Notes under the pieces: generated by a model
The model's input: the letters and a program-made list of their open reading frames with translations, nothing else
What the model was told of the DNA's origin: nothing
The model's database searches: none
Source of the DNA: Cinnamomum chago
Taxonomy: Eukaryota > Streptophyta > Magnoliopsida > Laurales > Lauraceae
NCBI GenBank assembly: GCA_038049695.1
Contig: CP142456.1
Location: 79,941,422 to 80,005,421 of the forward strand
Length of the DNA stretch: 64,000 bases
Reading direction: 5' to 3'
Position numbers and translations under genes: made by a program
Shown: positions 9,686 to 21,800 of the stretch, piece after piece
Position numbering within the stretch: position 1 is the stretch's first letter
How the letters are laid out: every line of letters begins with the position of its first letter

Positions 9686-12600
9686 TTGTGATGATGATTA
9701 ATTGATTATAGTAGGTGTTGGAAGATGGTGGTGATGATTATAGCTGTGCGTGTATATGCTGGTGAATTGGGTCACAAAGACTACTTCCATCAAGTGGAAA
9801 TAGGGGAATTGCAGTTGCATTATAGTCAAAACAAGGAAGAACTCTGGAATCATAGCCATAATCCATTGAAGGAGACTTGAAAGCAATTTAATTGTAATAT
9901 GTAGCCTAGCAGTTGGCTTGAGTATTACTTGAGAGTTGCTTTTTTTCTCCCCTAAACTATTTTCTTGGATTTTGCTTGACTTCAGTTCAGTTAATCAGAT
10001 TAGTTTGTAGATAATTAAAAGAGAAGCCTCACTGAAGGAAGGAGAAACAATAATGGCAAAAGAAAGTGAAATTAGTTTGTTTTACTAAATTTTCGTGTGT
10101 TTTTGCATTTTTTAAAATATTGTTCCAGTTGTAGTAGATGAACCAGATGGACGAGTTGAATTTTTTGTTGGTTGTAAGTTGCAGATTGGGTTTTAGCATA
10201 ATCACCGGGAATCTGATGGAAAAAGATATAAAATGAGCTGATTTCATTGTCTTTCTCAATTTGGTTGACAAACCATACACTTGAAAGAATTTGAAAAGGT
10301 TCTTTAGGAGCTTTGTTTTCTGTAGGGACCTATGAAATGGTTTTTGTTAATCACATGAAAATTATTGGTTTTTTTCTGAATTGTTGAAGATGGCCCAGAT
10401 GGTTAAATCAATCTGATAGTATTATTTTGTCTTTGTATAAACTTTTTTATTTTTATTTTTTAGTATTATGGATTTGTATGATAATGGTAATCTGAAAGTA
10501 AAGTTTCTCAGTGTTTACTCTTTCTTTTTTTATGATTTTAGAAGATCATCCAGATAATTAAGTTAATATTTGGTAAAAGGATGGATATATGTTTCTCCCC
10601 AGAAGCCTGCGTTGTTTAGATTGTGGTCCTTTATTTCTTCTTCTTCTTTTGTGTTTTTCATTTGTGAATGAGTAATGATAGCTGCTAGTCTATATAAATG
10701 AAACTTTGTTTGTTAGAAAGAATAAAGAAAAAGAAACAAAAGATGAAGGATATGCAAGTTGGTCAAAACACTCTGTAATTGAATTCTACCTTTCTCTATT
10801 CTTTTGTGTATTCATTTTGGATTTTTATGAATTTAGTTTGAAAATTTAACGAGAATACCTTTTGTTGATATTCTGTAATCTCTCTCTCTCTCTCTGTAGA
10901 CTTTCTGACTTCGGTTTTTTTTTTTTTTTACCTAGCTAATCGAAAGTGGTGAAAAGGAGAAACTGAAGGAGCTTTTGAGGGAAAGGCTCATTGAATGTGG
11001 TTGGAGAGATGAAATGAAAGCTCTGTGCAGGTTCTTTCAACAGCCAAAATATACCCATAAGACCAGTGTCAACTGTCAACTTTCATCTGAAATGTAGTTT
11101 GCACATTATTGGTCAATATATACTGATGTTGTATGCTGAATTGCTGATATTTTCTGATATCAGTGGAAATACAGTGGTATGCCTGTATTTAGCAGTCATA
11201 CCGGCAAAAATTCAGTTGATGTGTCAGCTTATATCGACCTTTATTAAGCTTTAGAAACTCAACAAAGACCAACTGCTTTATCGGCCAGTATTCCAGTACG
11301 CTAATCTGTACCAGTATCAGTGCTCAACTGTATGAATCAATATGCCATACTTAAAACCTTTGGGGACTTTAATTGTTTGGCTTAAAACCTTTGGAAATTG
11401 GATTGATGGTTGATTTTTGTGGAACTTTTAAAAATTAGGATGCTTGTAATGTTCCACATTCTAGGAGATATCTTCCTAGGTTGATTTATATTCTTTCATG
11501 CTATTGACTGAAGTTCCCAAACAAAGAAAAACCAAAGGTGACTTGCTTATTGGGAACTTGGTTCTATTTGATAGTTATTGCCTGCTATTCATTTGGGCGA
11601 ATCACCCATATGGAACCAATATGTGTTAGAAAATGTGGAGAGTTTCTTTCACCTTCTTTTTCTATTGCTGAAAGCAATTAATTTAAAGAAGCTCAAAGGC
11701 AAAGAATAGCAACAGCATAAAAATGTGACAAATTAGAAGCGCCTCCCTAGAGGGTTTTTCATACACTCAGATCAAATTGACTAGGCTCCATGGGGAGGCA
11801 TCAAAACAAGCAGCCGCTTCTGTAACATGGATTAATTCCATATTGCCTGTCTCATGTGGCCTTTTCTGTTACCTGGTTACCTGAAGGACCTGATTTGAAA
11901 ATTCCTGGTACGGGCCTCCTCTTTTGGATTCCATTGATGATCAGCTCCATGTCCAGTTGGGTCCATATTTTTACAACCATGTACAGAATGATATATACAG
12001 CTATACAAGTACTGTATATATTATAAAAATGATGCTAATAAATATCATTTAAAAATATACTATTATTGATATTTTAAAAATATAGACTAAAAGGGAGAGC
12101 TTGGGACTGATGGCATACGGTCGGTCCCACAATTACTAGGTCATAGGTTCTAGCCATGATACCAGTCTCAATTTATTTTTACCATATTTACAGTTTTTGA
12201 GTCGGTCCAGGTATTGGTTATTAGTTATTACATTTAATCAGGTCAGAGTCCACCTTGGACTTGAGCCGTTTTTACGTCCCTACTTGAATTATGCCGAGTT
12301 AGGCCTAGTAGTACTAAACCAAGCTGGATCTAAAGCTGAGGCTTGAACAGGAATCAAGCCCAACTGCCCAACTAAGTTAGGCTTCGGCTTGCCTCAATGG
12401 TGCATATCAAGTTTAAGCTCAAGTCAAAGCATATCAAATATAGGGAGCACCAGTATTTGGGGTCCGCTTTTGGTTACCAAAAATTCAAGAGGAAGAAAGC
12501 TACAGAAGGCCTATGCACAGATAAATAATACCCTAAAATCAACCTAGTTGGAAGTCACTTAGTGTAGATTTGAAAGCCTCAACAATGGAAGAAGTGTTAA

Positions 12601-13992
12601 AAATTGGGCTAGACACACATTTCAGGTGGATGTGACCGTTTTATTGTGAGATTTGATAATTTTTCATGTTATTGTTCCCTATTGAGTTATTTTTCAAAAT
12701 CTTGTAAACAAACTTAAATTTTATGTATTATGATTTATGCCTCCAATCTATTTACCGGTATACTCCTATTGAATTGGATTAACAATATTATGTAATATTC
12801 ATCAAAAAAATTATATTATGTGTTAATATAGTTATGACTTATGATGTATAAAAATGGCGCCAGGTTGAGAGCTTAACCAGCTGAGATTGAGTCAATCCTC
12901 TTAACAAATCAAGCTTGGGCTGAGCTGGACCTATCTTGAATTTGGCTTATGAGACAATGAATTGAGCTTTAGTTCAAGCCTAATTGAGCTGATTCAATCC
13001 AAGCCGACTTCGAGCTAATTTGTCCTGATGATATCTGTACCACAATAGTGAAGTCTTACAAGTTACAACCAATGAGATACATTCTGCGGCTACTGATAGA
13101 AACATTTTAGATAATTGGAGTCTTAATAGTCAATTCTCGAAGAGGCCAGACACCCTCGTCTGCAAAAAAAAAAAAGATATTCAGCAGAATAAAATCAACA
13201 GTCTCCTTTTAGTGGATTGGAGTGACACCCTTTCTTTCTGAAATCTGCATGTGTTCCAGTCTTGTTATAGCCACATTTGCAGACATTATTAAATGAAATG
13301 GATAATGTTATCTTTAATTTGGTTTCTCTCTCAATGTCTCAAAGTAATGGATTATTCTTTTCTCTTTTTTAGGGCCTTTGCAAGGAAGAAAGGAAGAAAC
13401 AACGTAACTGTGGATGAACTTGTACATCTCATCACACCGAAGGGCAGAGGTGAGGATCCATTTTCTGTGTGCAACCTTCAAAAAAGTTGAAAGTTGCATC
13501 TTGAAATGCATATCATAAATCAAGTCTAATATAATCATAATCTGAGATGAACTCGCCCTTTCATAACATATCCAATCTTCTTTGTTATATTCTCTATTAG
13601 AAATAGCTATGACCGGCACAGGTTGTCCGATGCATGGACTTTCATTTATGTGTTAACTGAGTTACCTGCACCCAGTTTACGAAGATCCAAATGGGCCGTT
13701 GATCTCATGTTTGACAGTTTAACCTCTATATTTATTATTGACACAAATCCTGTGCTTGTTGATGATGAATTGGGTAAAGGGCACCGAATGCATTACATTC
13801 AATTTGAATTCAATTTGAATTCAGTCATGTCCTCTACACAAGCACACAGATAAAAAAAAGACTCTTTAATGGATTCCTTACTGTGTTTTTTGTGCTTCCA
13901 TGCCTCTTGCTCGTGCAGCCTCCGTCCCTGATTCCGTAAAGGCTGAACTGTTGCAACGCATCCGAGCTTTTCTAGTGTCGGCTGCAATCTGA
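9251..13992 (+). CDS. ENY2: ENY2/SUS1: SAGA deubiquitination module and TREX-2 subunit
   Basis: ENY2 is a small helical protein of the SAGA histone H2B deubiquitination module and of the TREX-2 mRNA export complex. Coding exons: about 9251-9338 ([16 protein letters not shown]..., ending EIINIK), 10936-11030 ([18 protein letters not shown]...), 13373-13449 ([19 protein letters not shown]...) and 13919-13992 ([19 protein letters not shown]..., ending SAAI and TGA). All junctions are GT-AG and keep frame, giving about 111 residues, the normal plant length. The order fits the family exactly: basic N-terminus, long helix pair, [12 protein letters not shown] block, ITPKGRA, C-terminal helix. The initiator is unresolved. 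No ATG is in frame in this exon; an ATG at 9244-9246 is out of frame and followed at once by TAA. Either a short upstream exon supplies the start, using the T-rich acceptor ending at 9250, or the start is altered. Confidence 0.93.
9339..10935 (+). other. ENY2 intron 1
   Basis: AT-rich intron with a 39-bp imperfect direct repeat (about 9372-9450, GAATTGCTCCGGACTCAAAG and a variant), a GA microsatellite (9648-9683) and a short CT run near 10880. The frames inside have no recognisable content. Confidence 0.6.
9648..9683. repeat. (AG)n microsatellite
   Basis: About 18 uninterrupted AG units in ENY2 intron 1. Confidence 0.95.
11031..13372 (+). other. ENY2 intron 2
   Basis: This 2.3-kb intron contains degenerate, probably transposon-derived stretches. 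One is a section rich in TTGAGCT/AAGCTC-type words (about 12240-12420 and 12870-13020), common in old plant repeats. I could not delimit an element. Confidence 0.5.
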
Positions 13993-14412
13993 TGTCTCCT
14001 GAGAACAACGTTGCAGTAATTGAGGTGCATCGGCATGTTCTCTTGTGCAAGAAGCCTAATGGCACCAAAGCTTCTCTTATTGATAATGTCCTACACATTG
14101 TGATCAAGTGGTAGAGATGGTCTATGCTGTGTTGAGGAGTACGAACCGTCCTGTGCCTTATTTATTTTGACCATGTTGACTGAACTGTTAGATGTTTCTT
14201 GGGTGAAAGCAACTGCTATTGAATGCACATTTGCTTGATAGATAGTTAGATGTGATCATAGAAAGGAATGTGGAACGTAATTTGCATGGCTTGAGAGTTC
14301 ATTTTTGTCATGTAGAACTTATTGGAGGCATGTAGTATTTGTTTGGACTTGATTCCTGAGGTGCATGTGAATCAGCTTGAACAGGAAATCCCTCTTCGGA
14401 GAAATAGGGAGA

Positions 14413-14551
14413 TACTGTTTCATCCTATTAACACTCGCCGGCTATATAAAATCTCCTCTTCTTTTTCTCATTCCAAGTAAGCAACTGGGAGGGTGCATTA
14501 GCTGGCGTGAGATTTTATACAACTGGCGAATGTTGATAGGATGAAACGGTA
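14413..14551. mobile_element. MITE-like inverted-repeat element
   Basis: The 43-base arm at 14413-14455 (containing TGTTTCATCCTATTAACACT) pairs imperfectly with the reverse complement of 14509-14551 (containing GAATGTTGATAGGATGAAAC). The spacer is about 53 bp. It has no coding capacity. Confidence 0.65.
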
Positions 14552-15402
14552 GAAACAGGGATCCGGACTCGTAAGAGGACATGTGAATTTAAACTGATTG
14601 GGTGCTTTCCATCTCATGCTTTGCTTGTGTGAGATCGGTTTTCTCCCCTTCTTCATTAAACTCACTTTGGTAGTTCATCTACAAGGCATGTTGATGTAGA
14701 TGATTATGCGGGTGATCCCCTTATACCCTTGACAGAAGCAATCAATATAACATCTTGGGTGACTAAATTAATTGGTTCTGGTGTCCAGAGCCTATGCAAT
14801 ACTCACACAAAAGAAGCTCACCCTATACTGATGATGGTATAAAGCTATGATGACAATAATGATCAATGTAGGATTCGTTCCATACCACAGAAATGGGGTG
14901 TTTCTCAGGTTTTCCCCCTCCAAATCAGGGTGGGTCATTACATTTACTTCATACAAGTCATTTGAGGCAGGACCAAAATTGGTTCAGCCATAAGGAACCC
15001 CATCATTGCACCTGTCCATGTGGAGCTCTCTTGGTTGGCTAATATTTGTCTTTTTTTTCAGTAAAGGATTACTCTGGAGAGTCTTGAATTATGTAGAAAT
15101 AAAAAGGTTGTACTTCTAAATTCAATAAATATATTAAAATTTATTGAGTGTTGTAAAGAAGTATGGATAGATCTAGGAATAGGGTAGAGTTTGTTTAAAA
15201 TTCTAGAATAGGGTCTACAAGGTTCTCAACTGTTGGATGAGTGACATGTGGCTTAATTTCGTCCATTGATCCTACTTAGTAGGACTATTAATATGGGGCT
15301 CCACAATACTCAAGCAAGGTTGAGTCTGAGAAACCAATAGAATGCTCTCTTGCCAATGCGCTCATGGTTAAGTGTTATTGGCACCTTAGTATCACACACA
15401 TG

Positions 15403-16083
15403 CAGGGTCAATTTTACCATAAAGCCAAAAAAGCCCTCGCTTTAGGCTCTAAAAAGGCAACTTCCATCCTGTTTTTCAATACCAAAAAATAAGGTCCCAT
15501 AATCTTTCCAGTTTCCAAGTTTCAAAAAAAGCAATTGTCATTCTTTTATTTCTCCAAAAAAAAAAAAAAGGCCACGTAACAACTGCTGCCTTTCACATTC
15601 CAAAAAAATATTAAAGGCAGTTTTTACCGTTGAAAAGGTATTGTCATTAAAAATAAAAAAGAAAACCCTAAAATTACAACAACCAAGAAATCCCTTTTCT
15701 TTTCTGAAAATCTTTTGTTCATTCTAGTATTGGGAATTTCATGGACCTCTGAGCACATCTAACTTTAACATGATTCTTTTCCTAGTGGGTTTGTTCGTGA
15801 TTAGATGATGCATGGGATGGGTTCTTACTTTTGTAGGCATGTGGATCACCCACCGTTGAAATTTGATCACTAGGCAACATATTCTGCTGAACTATACATT
15901 CTGCCACAGTTTTAACCCCAAGATCCATCCTTTTCTCTATAGCGTAAATATAATTTAAGCATTTATGATTATTTGGAGGCAAATAACATCCACTCTCCTG
16001 ATGAGTTACATGGGTGCGCGAGAATATTTAGGCAACATTTAGTATTGTTGCTTTAGGCCTCAAATTGTATCGAGTCGGCCCTG
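15403..16083. mobile_element. Non-autonomous hAT-type element with 8-bp target duplication
   Basis: The ends are CAGGGTC and GGCCCTG, in inverted orientation. The element is flanked on both sides by CACACATG (15395-15402 and 16084-16091). hAT elements make 8-bp duplications and often start CAGGG. At 681 bp with no transposase frame, it is a deletion derivative. Confidence 0.85.
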
Positions 16084-16256
16084 CACACATGCCAAGGATC
16101 AACTCCTGAGTCTTTCAATTGAAAGTATCACTCTTGAGTCCTGCTAGTAGCCCAACTTAGCAAAACATTAAAAAGAAAGGTCATTTAAAAAAATTAGAAT
16201 GCTCTCTTCTTTGAGTGGGGGTTTTTCTTTTATGCATGGATATGAAAGTGAGGTTT

Positions 16257-16442
16257 ACATATGTAAAATTTGACTGGATTTGCATATGTAAATTTTGATC
16301 GTGAATTTTACTTGGGTAAAAAACTTATACATGTGAAATGCCAAAAATGGAAATTACATATGTAAAATTTCACGTGATTTACTCATGTAAAATTTATCTC
16401 TGTGAATTTTAATTATGTAAAAAAATTATACATGTGAAATGC
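16257..16442. repeat. 99-bp tandem duplication rich in TACATATGTA
   Basis: Unit 1 starts at 16257 and unit 2 at 16356; both start ACATATGTAAAATTT and end with TATACATGTGAAATGC. Similar words recur outside the units (about 16501-16511 and 16574-16583), so older copies may exist. Confidence 0.8.
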
Positions 16443-17289
16443 AATATCATATTGTTAAGAAGCACCATTTTTCACAAGTAAATATTGAACCCTTCAGGCT
16501 ACATATGTAAAATCTTCATATGTCTCAAAATCCATGAATGTTTAGGACATGAAAGAGAACTTTTTTTGGGGTTTACATATGTAATCACCATTAGATGTAA
16601 TCCGTCGTGGTTTCCAACATGTGGACCCACATTGATTAAACAACATTGCTCGTGGTTTTTAATATTTTAGCCTAATAATTTTTTAATTAGATGGGCCCTA
16701 CATTGGTTACCAATATTAAACCACTCCCGTGTGACTACTAATTAGTGGATTCCCTTTAGGTCTATCATCCTTATTTCTCTCTTCCTTTCTTGTTTTAGGT
16801 GCATCGTCTAGTGAGAATTTTATAAATACTTGCCAAATACTTTATAAGTATATTGAAATTCATAGAAATTGTCATACAACATAAGCGATACAATATTATA
16901 ATATGACACTATTTTATTATATAATAATTAAATCTTACAGTATTCAAATTTAGTGATATTACGTTCTACAATTATTCAAGCACCCCTAAACTCGGCCATG
17001 TGTCATTTTAATCACTCTAAAGATATAGGATGCCAGGAGATTTGAGTTTTTCTTAAATACTTCAAAAGAAACATGATTGTTTAGGGGAGTTCTTTGTAAA
17101 TTAAGGGGGTGCCATTTTTTTTTTTTAAAGGTCCCCCATGTCATTGACGGCCGGATTGGAACGAGCTTGCCGCATGCTAACTTTCTCACCTTAGTAAATT
17201 CCACTGATGATTTAATGTGCTTGATTTAAAATATTTTAAAAAATAGTATTAAGTGATTTTCATGAGAAAGATTTCAAGAATAAGGGCGC

Positions 17290-17367
17290 GTTTGTGCAAG
17301 GATCAAGATTTCCTACATGACGGTAGCCGGTAGGAAATCGATTCCGTGGAAGTTGCACACAAAAACA
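17290..17367. repeat. Nested imperfect hairpin
   Basis: GATTTCCTAC pairs with GTAGGAAATC around a 13-base loop, and outside it TTTGTGCAA pairs with TTGCACACAAA. The 5' side begins GGGCGCGTTTG, which resembles a DNA-transposon terminus, so this may be one end of an old element. Confidence 0.5.
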
Positions 17368-17399
17368 TATCAAAGTAAGGTACCTAGTTGAAGGGGGGT

Positions 17400-17552
17400 G
17401 GGATCGGCCCTTCGGCGAAGGAAGTAGACATCGATAGAGGTTAGGGAGCCCCTTGGGTGACGTAAGACAGCTCTGGGATAGGAAATGTGGCTGCCAATGT
17501 TCAAACCCTATTCAAGGGGTTAGAACTAACGCCTCTTACCACTAGGGTAAGA
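17400..17552 (-). mobile_element. tRNA-derived SINE (second family)
   Basis: On the minus strand an A-box-like TAGTGGTAAGAGGC (17544-17531) is followed by a B-box-like GGGTTTGAACATTGG (17518-17504), at tRNA-like spacing. A non-tRNA body follows toward lower coordinates. The copy looks old and its tail is not clear. Confidence 0.65.
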
Positions 17553-18106
17553 GTCCCTTTTTGCAATATTTTTTACCTGGAGTCATTTATTTGCATGACA
17601 TTATATCATGGTAAGAATCCCAAGGAATATATTCCTCAAAATGTCTAAAATTGAAAAAACAATGGCAACCGTCAAAAATGCAAACACGTCCTTCAAATTA
17701 CCAATCCATTTGAAAAGAATGAATTAATGAGAGAGGAAAAAATTGAATACTCGGCTATTGAACACATGATGCCTTTTTTTTATGGAGGAGTTTATTGCGG
17801 AAATTCCATGCGTTTAGAAACTTCTAACCGTTTGCCTTCTAAGGAGCATTCAAAATTTCTTATATGATTAATAAAATCCAGCATTTTAGAAAAATTACAA
17901 CTCTCCCCAACAAAAATTATCATAATTACTGTAACACAAATGGGTCCTAGGAAAACTAAGATCTCATCTACACCTTCATTTTATATCATTCATTTTCTAT
18001 ATTCGTTCACACCTCATTGACAATCGCGTGTCTAAACTTAAAACCCATTTTACCATTGATTCCTAAGAATTCAAATCGACAAAAATAAAAAGGCCCCTCA
18101 TATATA

Positions 18107-18495
18107 CTAGCGAAAGCCCCCCGTGTTGAGCACGGGCAATGTAATCAATGGTAGTTATAATGTAAATGTTTAAAATAAAAAAATCGATATAAATAGTTTA
18201 GAGTGTAATCATAATAAAAATAAATCAATGAGTTATTTATTAGAGATGATGGAGAAGAGGAAATGCCTTGTCGCGTTTAAAGATGTGAAATGTAGAGACG
18301 TGAATAGAAACATAGAAAGGAGGAAAGCGTTTCTGTAACATTGGATTAGTAAAAAAAAATGTTATTAACAGAGCTAATATTAGTAGGAGGATTAATGAGT
18401 GATATTAGTAGGAGGTCAACATGAGAAGAGTCCAAATCAAATTTAAAATTGATAGTGAAATTGAAAATCGAATCCACTTCGCTTCATATATAATA
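18107..18495 (-). mobile_element. Helitron-like element, short
   Basis: Read on the minus strand, the 3' end has a GC-rich stem (CCCGTG...CACGGG), then a few bases, then CTAG followed by T, as expected for the hairpin plus CTRR terminus of a Helitron. The other end (about 18495) contains TATATATGAAGC and GATTTTCAATTT, shared with the element ending near 40575. There is no coding sequence. Confidence 0.5.
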
Positions 18496-18864
18496 ATTCT
18501 TCGACCTACAACCAATTGCCAATTTATTGATAACTCAGTATTAATAGCTATTGGATTTAGGTAGTATAATATAACGACACCTTCCTATCCATAGATTGGA
18601 TCGAATTTCTCCACACAGGTGTTTGGGTGTACGTATGAGTATGTACAAATCTACCTAGGGTAAATGTCTGGTCTACGCACGTACTCTCTTTCAATGCACT
18701 CGTACGCGCCACCTGTTTCGATGAAAGCGGAAAAACTGCCTTTAGAAGCCCATCTATGTCTCTATCAACCTCTTCTTTCTCTTACATCTACAAACCCTAG
18801 AAAGCCAAAAAATACGAGTGAGAGAGAGACAGATATTTTGCATCTGATCTGAGGAGCTATAATC

Positions 18865-21800
18865 ATGGAAATGTCACAGAACGATTTCGATCGGCTGATA
18901 TTCTTCGAGCACACCAGAAAGACCGCCGAATCCAACTACGCCAAGAACCCTCTCGATGCAGACGTACGCCTCCAAAACCCTAATCTCATCCTCTCTCATC
19001 TCCCCCAAAATTCTTCTGTGTTCTATTTTTGAGTTGTTCGACCGCTTCAAAACCCTAACGTCGGATAGAACTCATATATGGGTGCTCGTTTTAACACGTT
19101 CGATTAACATTTCTGTTCGTTAGATTTTATGGGTTTTGTTTTTTCGTCTTTTCAGAATCTTACTAGGTGGGGAGGGGCGCTGATCGAGCTATCTCAGTTT
19201 CAGAACGGTCCCGATTGCATGAAGATGATATCAGGTATTGTTAATCTTTATCTTACATTGGATGTTTTAATGTGTTCGGTGTTTGGTTTGTGGCTGTGGA
19301 TTCTAGATGCATGTTGTGATTAACTGTAACCGCACATTTACCTACTTTTCGCATTGAAATCCTAGGAACTGATGGTGAAGACCATCGATTTCATAGGATT
19401 TAGTTTAATTTACTAGCATGATGGGTGGGGTACCTGTCAATTGTCCCTTGTGGATCTTTGCCTGTAATCCTTTACTTTTAGCCCCTTTGAAAGAATGGCA
19501 CTGCATGGAGATATTAGGAATGATTACTGTTAGATGAACTGTCACGAACTGATAAATGGATGGGGTTTATCTTAGTTTCGACATTGTTTGGGTAGTTGGA
19601 CACTCCCTTTCTGTATGTTATTTGGGTCAGTGACTGTTCGTCTGGAGTAATCTGTTTTTATTATTTTTTGCTTCCACCGTCTTTGGTATTTTCTATTTCA
19701 TAATCATTTCATATATTTGTTCTTTGCTGTTTTAAGTTTTTAAGTGATTGCTTGCTTGTGCTTCTTTCTATGTCGAAAAAAGGAACTTTTATGTTAGTAC
19801 AGGTTAAAAAGGTGTCTGATGTTTATAAGAATTAAGAATGGGGTTATATGTCCTATTTGTGGTTGGTGAATGGATGGTTTTCTGCCCAAATTTCAATCTG
19901 TCCAGGACCAGGAAGAAAAATGCTTATAGATTGGGTCCTGGTGTTGACGAGTGTAGGAAGTGGAAGTTCATATAATGTACTTCCAGTTTCTGCTACTTCC
20001 AAACACAGTGGGCGAGTGGCGATCATTGCTTCTGCCTCTGTTCAGTTTGCAATTTGGGTACATCCAAGCAATACCTGAACCCTCTTTCTGATCAATTAAA
20101 GTCAATCTTTTTGGATGAAAGATGGAACAAGTTTCACGAGACTCCCAAGGTCTATATTACATCAGGGATGCAACTTAGAAGTATATTTTCTTGTTCTGGT
20201 AGTTGCACTATATGCCCTTACTTACAAAGTTTATCAGCTCTTGAATGCATTTCTTTATGGACTTGGGATCAACCTCTCGACAGTAGGAAAACAGATTTAA
20301 TATTTGCTTCTGAAGTGTTGAATGAACTGCTAATGAGGATTATTCTTTGCTTTGTTACCTGGACACACTAAACAACATATGCTTAGGCACATATCGTGTT
20401 TTTGCATGTGCCAGTCCCAAGCCCCAAAAAAGGATAAGTGTTGGTGCCCATCTGGCAATCATCCCTAAAAATGTGCCAAACCAAAATTTTGTGCCAATTT
20501 TGAACAGGAGTAGCTCTTGGCCTGCACTGCAATTCTTTTGATGTAATTATGTTCTTCCTTTTTGTTCTCCTAGTTTGTGAGTATTTGATCTTCTCTAGTC
20601 TTGTGCAGATGGGATTTTGAAGTTGGAGGAGGCATTAAAAGTTGATCCTAAAAAGCATGACACGCTTTGGTGCTTAGGAAATGCACTCACATCTCAAGCT
20701 TTCCTTACCCCTGATACTGATGCAGCAAATGTTATTTTTAAACAGGCAGCTGTGTTATTCCAGAAAGCTGTAGATGAGGTATTTTTGTAGCCACTAGTTC
20801 CATATGGTCCTTGTTCATCTGCATGTAAGCATTCACCCTCTTATGAAAACAATTTGAGAATTTTTTCCCCCTCTGGTAGGATCCGGGCAATGACCTTTAT
20901 CAGAAGTCATTAGAAGTGGCAGCTAAGGTATTTACCCTCTCTGCAATTTGTTGGTATATTTTTATTTTTAAAATTGTGTACAAATGCTCAATGTGATTGA
21001 AAGCTCACTTTTTCCTCTATAAATCCATTGCTAAAAATACAGCAAAAGATTCCTTCACAGTAAATCATGGTGTGTGGACTGTGGAAATTATTCTTGTGGA
21101 TGCTTCTACGATGCTGTAATGCTCCAGTTTATAATTGCATCTTTCCCTCACTTTTGGTCATATAAGTGAAACTATATGACTCCGTACATTAGGCTTCTAG
21201 ATTCTTTACCATCTGCTTAAATTGTTGTCTGTAAGATTTCTTTTTTATCTGATTAGAGATGAATGAGTTATTGGAAGAACGAAAAGAATTACAGCTTGGG
21301 GAACAAACAAGTTACCAAGGTAAGGGGTGGTAAACAGCCTATTTAGCTAGCGAGTCTGACGTTAAATATGCTCCTCTTTAAACATGGGAGAAAGAAGCTA
21401 CATGATTTTGAAAGTGATGCAAATTTCAGATGTATTCTACTCATATCCTTTTGTTTTTATAGTTCAACACAATGCAGACTTCCAAGGAGAAGGAAATGGA
21501 AATACCGCAGAGTAGAGCTTTAATTTCCACCTCATTTGGGCCTTCCAGACCAGTAAAACCCAAGAAACTTTGATGGTTTCTCCACTCCAGTATGCCGTCC
21601 CCCAATGAGCGACCATCAAACTTGACCGAATGGAGTGTCTTCCTACATGGGCCCTTGTAGAGGAGTCAAGCGCTATCCATGTACCTTTCCAACCAACTTC
21701 TCAAAATGTTGTTGAAAGCTGCTTCCCCTTTGGCTTTAAAAGGAAGATGTTCACCTCCCGATGCTTAGATATGGATTCAGAAGTTCTTTTTTTTTTATAT

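Larger units (their letters stand above)
13993..18864. other. Intergenic region between ENY2 and TOM20
   Basis: About 4.9 kb with no gene. It holds an inverted-repeat element (14413-14551), a hAT element (15403-16083), a 99-bp tandem duplication (16257-16442), a hairpin-bounded stretch (17290-17367), a SINE (17400-17552) and a Helitron-like element (18107-18495). Confidence 0.65.

Noticed and set aside
12110-12200. Possible SINE (AGGTTCTAGCC B-box-like word)
   Set aside because: No credible A box at the right distance, no tail and no second copy.
12855-12870. TGGCGCCAGG as a primer-binding site
   Set aside because: No LTR flanks it and no retroelement interior follows.
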